From: an uncultured Bacteroidales bacterium
Lineage (GTDB): Bacteria; Bacteroidota; Bacteroidia; Bacteroidales; Bacteroidaceae
Direction: 5' to 3'
NCBI GenBank assembly: GCA_945833885.1
Contig: CAMAFY010000003.1
Span: forward strand, 1-49,056
DNA: 49,056 nt
Under the pieces are notes generated by a model. The model searched no databases, was not told where the DNA came from, and saw nothing but the letters and a program-made list of their open reading frames with translations. The position numbers and the translations under genes were made by a program. Shown in pieces: positions 43,824 to 49,056 of this stretch (positions are counted from its first letter, which is position 1; each line of letters starts with the position of its first letter).

Positions 43824-44288
43824 ATGTCTATGAAAAGAGAACAACTCATGGTGGCCGCCATAGAAAACGGCACCGTCATCGACCATATCCCCAGCGACCG
43901 TCTGTTTGAAGTTATCCGGTTGTTGCGTATTGAAGAACTTGAGCACGACACTGTCTTCATCGGTTACCGATTGAAGAGCAAGGCGATGGGGACCAAGAGC
44001 ATCATAAAGATTGCAAACCGCTTCTTTTCCGAGCAGGAACTCAACAGCCTCGCCGTGGTTGCCCCAAAGGTTACGCTGAGCATTATCCGCGATTTTGACG
44101 TTGTTGAAAAGCGTTGTGTGGAACTTCCCCACGAGATTGTCAGCATCGTAAAATGCAACAACCCCAAATGTATCTGCAACAATGAGCCCATGCCCACGCG
44201 TTTCATCGCTGCCGGCCATGTGCTGAAGTGCTATTATTGCGAGAAGGAACAGCAACTGAGTTCCGTAAAACTTGTAGAATCCCTTTGA
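43824..44288 (+). CDS. pyrI: Aspartate carbamoyltransferase, regulatory subunit
   Basis: 154 aa from ATG 43824; ATG 43830 is an alternative (MKREQLMVAAIENGTVIDHI). N-terminal nucleotide-binding domain, then the C-terminal zinc domain with four cysteines (CNNPKCICNN and HVLKCYYC). It binds CTP/ATP and tunes PyrB. Operon with pyrB. Confidence 0.96.
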   Translation: MSMKREQLMVAAIENGTVIDHIPSDRLFEVIRLLRIEELEHDTVFIGYRLKSKAMGTKSIIKIANRFFSEQELNSLAVVAPKVTLSIIRDFDVVEKRCVELPHEIVSIVKCNNPKCICNNEPMPTRFIAAGHVLKCYYCEKEQQLSSVKLVESL

Positions 44289-44372
44289 AAGGGCTTTGCG
44301 TGCAGCCGTTTTTTGTGGAATCCTGTGGGGGGAATTCCCCGGCCACGATGCGGACTGCTTGCAGAAAACTTC

Positions 44373-44502
44373 CTGAAAGAAAGTACGTTATATCCCGGAA
44401 TACGGAGTTGATTTCTCCCCAAAGCGGATCAGCTTGTCTCAGAATACAGAGAATATTTTCCCTAAAATGGAGTAAATCATCCTAAAATACGGAGCAAAGG
44501 AG
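44373..44502. repeat. 22-bp tandem array, AATACGGAG dialect (6 units)
   Basis: Units start at 44373, 44395, 44417, 44439, 44461 and 44481. All are 22 bp except the fifth, which lacks two bases. Cores: CCGGAATACGGAG, CAGAATACAGAG, CCTAAAATACGGAG. Related at low identity to the AAAGTACGG units at 36547-36590. Confidence 0.8.
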
Positions 44503-44533
44503 GTAAACGTAGGCCGAAAGGCAACAAATAGGC

Positions 44534-44561
44534 TTGCTGCGGTTACTTACGGGACCTACCT
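44534..44561 (+). repeat. Dispersed repeat end G, upstream of glyA
   Basis: TTGCTGCGGTTACTTACGGG + ACCTACCT corresponds to the right end of the family (closest to element A, GGTAGGTCC core). It stops 51 bp before the glyA ATG. The left end is uncertain. Confidence 0.55.
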
Positions 44562-44612
44562 GAAAACGCTCAAACTTCGAACTAACCCATCAAAAATAAT
44601 CCTCAACTACTT

Positions 44613-45893
44613 ATGCAAGACCAAGAAATTTTTCGTCTGATTGACGCCGAACGCCAACGCCAAATGCGTGGTATCGAACTCATCGCCTCTGAAAATTTTG
44701 TTTCTGACCAAGTGATGCAGGCTATGGGTAGCGTGCTCACCAATAAATACGCCGAAGGTTATCCTGCAAAGCGCTACTATGGTGGATGCCAAGTGGTGGA
44801 CCAGGTCGAGAATCTTGCCATTGAACGCATCTGCAAACTCTTTGGTGCCGAATACGCCAACGTGCAACCTCACTCCGGAGCACAGGCCAATGCTGCGGTT
44901 TTCCTTGCAGTCCTCAAGCCGGGTGACACCTTTATGGGCCTGAATCTTGACCATGGAGGTCACCTCAGTCACGGCTCTAAGGTGAATACAAGCGGCATCA
45001 TCTATAACCCCATCGGCTACAATCTCAACCGTGAGACCGGACGTGTCGACTATGATGAGATGGAAAAACTGGCTCTTGAGCACAAGCCTAAACTCATCAT
45101 TGGCGGTGGTTCCGCCTACAGCCGTGAGTGGGATTATGCCCGTATGCGCGAAATCGCCGACCGTGTAGGCGCCATCTTTATGGTCGATATGGCGCATCCT
45201 GCGGGTCTTATTGCCGCCGGACTGCTCGACAATCCTGTGAAATATGCCCACATCGTCACCTCCACCACCCACAAGACCCTGCGTGGTCCTCGTGGAGGTA
45301 TCATCCTTATGGGCAAGGACTTTGAGAATCCTTGGGGACTCAAGACGCCTAAGGGTGTGACGAAGATGATGAGTCAGATCCTCAACAGCGCCGTTTTCCC
45401 CGGCATTCAGGGCGGTCCTCTCGAACATGTCATTGCTGCCAAGGCTGTGGCTTTCGGAGAATGTCTCCAACCTCAGTGGAAGGATTATGCCTTGCAGGTG
45501 AAGCGTAATGCCGAAAAACTCGCGGAAGAACTTACCAAACGTGGGTTTACCATCGTCTCCGGTGGTACAGATAACCACTCCATGCTCGTTGACCTTCGTT
45601 CCAAATATCCCGACCTTACCGGTAAGGTTGCCGAGAATGCCCTCGTAGCAGCCGATATAACCGTCAATAAAAACATGGTACCTTTCGACAGCCGTTCCGC
45701 ATTCCAGACCAGCGGAATACGGCTTGGAACACCTGCCATCACCACGCGTGGTGCCAAGGAAGACCTCATGGTCGTCATTGCCGAACTCATTGAAACCGTA
45801 CTCAATGCTCCCGAGGATGAGAACGTGATTGCAGATGTTCGGGCCCGTGTCAACGACATCATGAAGGACTATCCTCTCTTTGCCTGGAACTAA
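44613..45893 (+). CDS. glyA: Serine hydroxymethyltransferase
   Basis: 426 aa, full length. PLP enzyme that interconverts serine and glycine with tetrahydrofolate and is the main source of one-carbon units. [29 protein letters not shown], the PLP lysine in [14 protein letters not shown] (Lys221), and [15 protein letters not shown] are diagnostic. Monocistronic. Confidence 0.97.
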   Translation: MQDQEIFRLIDAERQRQMRGIELIASENFVSDQVMQAMGSVLTNKYAEGYPAKRYYGGCQVVDQVENLAIERICKLFGAEYANVQPHSGAQANAAVFLAVLKPGDTFMGLNLDHGGHLSHGSKVNTSGIIYNPIGYNLNRETGRVDYDEMEKLALEHKPKLIIGGGSAYSREWDYARMREIADRVGAIFMVDMAHPAGLIAAGLLDNPVKYAHIVTSTTHKTLRGPRGGIILMGKDFENPWGLKTPKGVTKMMSQILNSAVFPGIQGGPLEHVIAAKAVAFGECLQPQWKDYALQVKRNAEKLAEELTKRGFTIVSGGTDNHSMLVDLRSKYPDLTGKVAENALVAADITVNKNMVPFDSRSAFQTSGIRLGTPAITTRGAKEDLMVVIAELIETVLNAPEDENVIADVRARVNDIMKDYPLFAWN

Positions 45894-45955
45894 GCGGCGA
45901 ATTGTTCCTCCGCAACTTCCGGACAGCCGGGAACGCCTGCGGAGGGACCCATAGA

Positions 45956-46043
45956 AAAAGTGCGGCACAATGCCATAGAAAGTGCCGCATTTTCCATTGC
46001 AAACCTCCGCACTTTTACGGACAAACCTCCGCATTTTCTTTGA
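45956..46043. repeat. 22-bp tandem array, AAAGT-CCG dialect (4 units)
   Basis: Units at 45956, 45978, 46000 and 46022, each 22 bp: AAAAGTGCGGCACAATGCC, GAAAGTGCCGCATTTTCC, then CAAACCTCCGCACTTTT and CAAACCTCCGCATTTTC, the last two nearly identical. Confidence 0.88.
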
Positions 46044-46149
46044 GCATATTCTGCCGTGTCTGCCAGCGTGTTCCGCGGTGCTCACGAGGTGGAACCGCTA
46101 CTTCTTGCCTGACGTTTTGAAACGCCTGTCAATCAATCGCTTCATGCTT

Positions 46150-46259
46150 GCTGAAAATGCAGGCGCATTTTGTCGAATAGGCAAATTGTGTTAACCGGGC
46201 AAGCAAGTGTTGTTCGCTGAAAATGCAGGTGCATTTTGTCGAACAGGCAAGTGATGCTT
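46150..46259. repeat. 22-bp tandem array with palindromic unit (5 units)
   Basis: Units at 46150, 46172, 46194, 46216 and 46238. Units 1 and 4 are the palindrome AAAATGCAGGYGCATTTT; units 2 and 5 share GTCGAAYAGGCAA; unit 3 is diverged. The 35-bp block at 46150 recurs at 46216 (33/35 identical), offset 66 bp = 3 x 22. Confidence 0.85.
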
Positions 46260-46292
46260 GTTGCATGAGTACGTATGGCTCATTCCTATAAT

Positions 46293-46358
46293 AGGACTCT
46301 AAAGACTTTTGTGTGACAATTCCATCTGTCCGCCGCAATGTTTTTAGAGTCCTTTTTT
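46293..46358 (+). terminator. Terminator immediately before the nudix gene
   Basis: Arms AGGACTCTAAA (46293-46303) and TTTAGAGTCCT (46343-46353), perfect over 11 bp, 39-nt loop, then T5. It ends 24 bp before the nudix ATG. It is either a late glyA terminator or an attenuator of the nudix gene. Confidence 0.75.
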
Positions 46359-46382
46359 CATATTCTCCAACATCGTTTCCCC

Positions 46383-46961
46383 ATGAATCCGTTGCTACCT
46401 TCCTTTCCCGGTGATGACGAAGGCCGTTGGAAAGTCCTCACATCCGAATATCTTTTCCAACGACCGTGGATGACCGTCCGTCGACAACGGATGCTTTTGC
46501 CCAACGGACAGGAGCATCCCGAATACTATATCCTGGAATATCCCACGTGGGTGAACATCATTGCCCTGACCCCTGACGACAAGATGCTGCTGGTTCGTCA
46601 GTATCGTCCGGCGCTCGATGTGACGCGTTATGAACTTTGTGCCGGTGTCATGGATGATACTGACGCATCGCCCATGGAGGCTGCGTGGCGCGAACTGCTT
46701 GAAGAAACGGGATATGGCGGGGGGGAGTGGAGCCAACTGATGGTCATCGGTCCGAATGCCAGTGCCATGACCAACGTGAGTGTCTCCTTTATCGCCCATG
46801 GTGTGACCAAAGTTTCGTGCCAACATCTGGAGAATACCGAGGACATCAGTGTCCATCTCTTCACGCGGAAAGAGGTGTACGATATGCTTCTCGCCGGGCA
46901 GTTTGCCCAGGCTTTGATGGTAGCACCCCTATGGCGCTACTTTGCAGAGCACCCGCTTTGA
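46383..46961 (+). CDS. NUDIX hydrolase (ADP-ribose pyrophosphatase-like)
   Basis: 192 aa from ATG 46383 (MNPLLPSFPGDDEGRWKVLT). The in-frame ATG at 46338 is rejected because it lies in the terminator stem. Layout as in ADP-ribose pyrophosphatases: LLVRQYRPALDVTRYELCAG, then Nudix box GVMDDTDASPMEAAWRELLE with ETGY. The metal-binding REUxEE is intact, but the first Glu is Asp and the loop has one extra residue. Likely house-cleaning of ADP-ribose or similar. Confidence 0.88.
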   Translation: MNPLLPSFPGDDEGRWKVLTSEYLFQRPWMTVRRQRMLLPNGQEHPEYYILEYPTWVNIIALTPDDKMLLVRQYRPALDVTRYELCAGVMDDTDASPMEAAWRELLEETGYGGGEWSQLMVIGPNASAMTNVSVSFIAHGVTKVSCQHLENTEDISVHLFTRKEVYDMLLAGQFAQALMVAPLWRYFAEHPL

Positions 46962-46984
46962 CCTCGGAAATTCCAGCGTTTGCG

Positions 46985-47035
46985 TAAAAAACGACGGACT
47001 CCATCTCTTTACATTCGGGAGATGAAGTCCGTCGT
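46985..47035 (-). terminator. Bidirectional terminator nudix / dgt
   Basis: ACGACGGACT-CATCTC (46991-47007) against GAGATG-AGTCCGTCGT (47019-47035), one mismatch. Six T follow on the minus strand and a weaker CTTTT on the plus strand, as suits two convergent genes. Confidence 0.85.
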
Positions 47036-47047
47036 TGTCGTCTTTTC

Positions 47048-48376
47048 TCATACCATCGGCAGTTTGTGGCCGTTGATTTTTCGGTAAAGGTCGAGGGCAT
47101 AGACGTCGGTCATGCCGCTGATGTAGTCGATGACGGCCATGACACGGTCGGGAAGATTCGGTGCTTGTACGTCGTATTGTCTCGAAACCTGCCGCAAAAG
47201 CAGTTGGGAATACGACTTTTCGGGGTGGCAGATGGCGTCAGTCATCAGTTCAAGCAGGGTATAAATGATCTGGAATCCTGACAAATCGATGTCAATCACC
47301 TCTTTACATTTGTAAATCCTCCGTTTTGAGAATTCCGCGCACTGCAGATATCCTGTTTTCATCGGCTCCGGTATGCAGTGAATGAGGCTGCCTTCGAAGG
47401 TTCCTTCGAGGATTTCCCCCTCATGTTCCACAAAAGCCTGCACACAGGCCTGTTCCAGGATGTTGATGGCCGAAGAACGGTAATAGACAATGCGCTCACC
47501 TTCATCGATGACATCGGGATAGATGGCGAGAAGTTCCGCCTGACGCTCCTCGGAATGGAAACTTAAAAGCAGTTTCGACGCCTCTTCGTAGGTGAGAAGG
47601 CGGAGTTTGTAGGCATCTTCTATGTCCATAATCTCATAACAGATGTCGTCTGCCGCCTCGACAAGGTAGACCAACGGATGGCGTGCCCAGCGTTCGTGAC
47701 CGTTTCCTGCGGAGGTTTGTGTGATGCCGAGTTCGTGTGCGATGTCCATATATATGGATTCCTCGGTGGAGAAGAAACCGAATTTAGGCTTTTCTACGAA
47801 GTATGACGGGAAAGGATATTTGACAACGCTGGCCAAAGTGCTGTATGTCAGTCCGAATCCTCCGCTGCGCCGTCCCTGAAACTGATGCGTCAGCAGTCGG
47901 AAAGTGTTGGCGTTTCCGTCAAAGTTGATGAGGTCGCTCCACAAAGTCCAGGGAACGAGAGGCTGAAGTTCCTTACCTTTACCCTCGCGGAAGAAGGATC
48001 GGATGGCCTCTTCTCCGCTATGTCCGAATGGAGGGTTGCCCATATCGTGGGCAAGACACGCAGCGCTGACGATGGCACTGAAGGATTGGAAGTCGACATC
48101 CTGCAATTCCGGGTGACGTTCTTGGAGGATTCTTCCCACATCGGCGCCCAGTGAGCGTCCGACACTCGACACCTCCAGGGAGTGTGTCAGACGGTTGTGT
48201 ACGAAGATGCTGCCGGGAAGGGGAAAAACCTGCGTCTTATTCTGCATGCGGCGGAAGGCCGACGAGAAAATCAGACGGTCGAAATCGCGCTGAAATTCAG
48301 TGCGTTGTTCCTTGATGAGCGGTGAGGGCGAACTTTTGCCCAGACGGTGGGAGGAAAGAAGTTGGGACCAATTCAT
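47048..48376 (-). CDS. dgt: Deoxyguanosinetriphosphate triphosphohydrolase-like (HD domain)
   Basis: 442 aa from ATG 48374-48376 (MNWSQLLSSHRLGKSSPSPL); a longer ORF to 48445 is rejected since this start gives the usual N-terminus. Conserved RDFDRLIFSSAFRRMQNKTQVFPLP, the HD metal site RLTHSLEVSSVGRSL ... LAHDMGNPPFGHSGE, and DICYEIMDIEDAYK. Hydrolyses dGTP (or other dNTP) to nucleoside and triphosphate. Together with the divergent dut gene it forms a nucleotide-pool pair. Confidence 0.93.
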   Translation of the reverse strand: MNWSQLLSSHRLGKSSPSPLIKEQRTEFQRDFDRLIFSSAFRRMQNKTQVFPLPGSIFVHNRLTHSLEVSSVGRSLGADVGRILQERHPELQDVDFQSFSAIVSAACLAHDMGNPPFGHSGEEAIRSFFREGKGKELQPLVPWTLWSDLINFDGNANTFRLLTHQFQGRRSGGFGLTYSTLASVVKYPFPSYFVEKPKFGFFSTEESIYMDIAHELGITQTSAGNGHERWARHPLVYLVEAADDICYEIMDIEDAYKLRLLTYEEASKLLLSFHSEERQAELLAIYPDVIDEGERIVYYRSSAINILEQACVQAFVEHEGEILEGTFEGSLIHCIPEPMKTGYLQCAEFSKRRIYKCKEVIDIDLSGFQIIYTLLELMTDAICHPEKSYSQLLLRQVSRQYDVQAPNLPDRVMAVIDYISGMTDVYALDLYRKINGHKLPMV

Positions 48377-48442
48377 TGCGTCGTGGGAGAAATGTTTGTC
48401 GAATGCTGTCCTATTAAGGATGAGGTCGTTGAAAAACAAGTG

Positions 48443-48450
48443 CAAAAATA
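48443..48450 (-). promoter_or_regulatory. -7 box for dgt
   Basis: The minus strand reads TATTTTTGCAC, matching TAnnTTTG, about 70 bp before the dgt start. Confidence 0.5.
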
Positions 48451-48493
48451 CGTTTTTTTTCGTTCACTGTGCGGTATTTTGCGATAAAATGTG

Positions 48494-48501
48494 TATTTTT
48501 G
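48494..48501 (+). promoter_or_regulatory. -7 box for dut
   Basis: TATTTTTGCAC, the same ten-base word as the dgt box on the other strand. The implied dut leader is about 180 nt. Confidence 0.5.
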
Positions 48502-48685
48502 CACGTCAATTTTGCCATGTTTGGGTCAGTGTGTATCGGCATTGTTTATGATGACGCTCCCAAGCCTCTGCGGAATTCGCGGAACTTGTTCCGAAATCCT
48601 GCGCGATGCCCGTCGGGAATCCCCTCCGTAAGGTTGCCGTCGACACCGCATTTTCTTCCTCCATCCATTGTACAATACCAGTAAA

Positions 48686-49056
48686 ATGAAAGTAAGCATC
48701 ATCAACAAGTCGCACCATCCCCTGCCATCTTATGCCACCGCTTTGAGTGCGGGCATGGATCTTCGTGCCAATATCGACAGCCCCATCACCCTTAAACCTT
48801 TGGAGCGTTGCCTTGTTCCTACGGGCATCTTCATCGCTCTTCCCGCAGGTTATGAGGGTCAGGTGCGCCCCCGTTCGGGTCTGGCCACCAAGCGTGGCAT
48901 CACGGTTGTCAATGCTCCCGGTACAGTGGATGCCGACTATCGTGGCGAACTCCGCGTGAGCCTCATCAACCTTTCGACGGAGGATTTTATCATCGAGGAC
49001 GGCGAACGCATAGCCCAACTTGTGGTCGCACGCCATGAAACCGTGGAGTGGGAAGA
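48686..49056 (+). CDS. dut: dUTP diphosphatase (partial, cut by window end)
   Basis: 123 aa are visible of a normal ~145. Motif 1 SAGMDLRA, motif 2 PRSGLA, motif 3 [17 protein letters not shown] (catalytic Asp in DADYRGE) and motif 4 GERIAQLV are present; motif 5, the C-terminal arm, lies outside. Trimeric enzyme that hydrolyses dUTP to dUMP, keeping uracil out of DNA. Start ATG 48686. Confidence 0.96.
   Translation, partial: MKVSIINKSHHPLPSYATALSAGMDLRANIDSPITLKPLERCLVPTGIFIALPAGYEGQVRPRSGLATKRGITVVNAPGTVDADYRGELRVSLINLSTEDFIIEDGERIAQLVVARHETVEWE

Larger units (their letters stand above)
44289..44612. other. Intergenic region pyrI/glyA
   Basis: 324 bp without a gene. A six-unit 22-bp-type array (44373-44502) is followed almost directly by a dispersed repeat end (44534-44561). 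No clear terminator after pyrI. Confidence 0.6.
45894..46382. other. Intergenic region glyA/nudix, mostly repeats
   Basis: 489 bp with no gene. It holds two 22-bp arrays of different dialects (45956-46043 and 46150-46259) and a terminator (46293-46358). Confidence 0.7.
48377..48685. other. Divergent regulatory region dgt/dut
   Basis: 309 bp. Near-symmetric promoter boxes lie at 48443-48450 (minus) and 48494-48501 (plus). The rest of the dut leader (48510-48685) shows no clear motif. Confidence 0.5.

Noticed and set aside
46338..46382. Upstream start for the nudix gene
   Set aside because: The ATG lies in the 3' arm region of a perfect terminator stem; the next in-frame ATG gives a normal N-terminus.

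Overview
The window looks like chromosomal backbone of a Bacteroidales bacterium, most likely Prevotellaceae. The signs are: promoters of the Bacteroidetes TAnnTTTG type instead of E. coli -35/-10 boxes; few visible Shine-Dalgarno sites; a GH109 enzyme beside a coiled-coil lipoprotein; a serine-type sulfatase; a membrane pyrophosphatase; a eukaryote-like IleRS; a fused NfnAB-type oxidoreductase; the DksA-like/lspA/DUF4296 cluster; and the pyrBI pair. I see no transposase, integrase, phage gene, CRISPR array or rRNA.

Layout. 1-6.1 kb, minus strand: tRNA-Ser(UGA), lipoprotein + GH109 operon, ilvE, rnz. 6.4-10.8 kb, plus: ftsE, lysC and lysA (lysine branch), and a small hypothetical with a His-Gly/Cys pattern. 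11.1-12.2 kb, minus: a porin. 13.1-18.5 kb, plus: hppA, a sulfatase, an AraC-type regulator. 18.9-21.5 kb, minus: clpC, divergent from rpsF-rpsR-rplI (22.0-23.1 kb). Then truA (+), a DJ-1/PfpI protein (-) divergent from nadK (+), and an ABC exporter (+). A 1.7-kb gene-free stretch (28.46-30.17 kb) holds a promoter/hairpin/terminator unit that looks like a small RNA. Then ileS, DksA-like/lspA/DUF4296 lipoprotein/small ORF (+), queA-nudix (-), a ThiE-like protein (-), the Nfn fusion, pyrB-pyrI, glyA and a nudix gene (+), dgt (-), and dut (+, cut by the right edge).

The genes are mainly housekeeping: amino-acid, pyrimidine and one-carbon metabolism, nucleotide-pool hygiene (dgt, dut, two nudix), translation and tRNA modification, lipoprotein processing, and proton/sodium energetics.

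The unusual content lies between the genes. (1) Ten intergenic loci carry degenerate tandem arrays. Although several sequence 'dialects' occur, nearly all have a unit length of 22 bp. (2) About eleven intergenic loci carry a second dispersed repeat whose end reads roughly GCGGTGRTAATTTATAGAAC + CCACCTT. Several copies are paired as inverted ends about 120-200 bp apart, like a MITE. The ends lie mostly just upstream of start codons and point into the gene. These two repeat systems are the best candidates for something undescribed.
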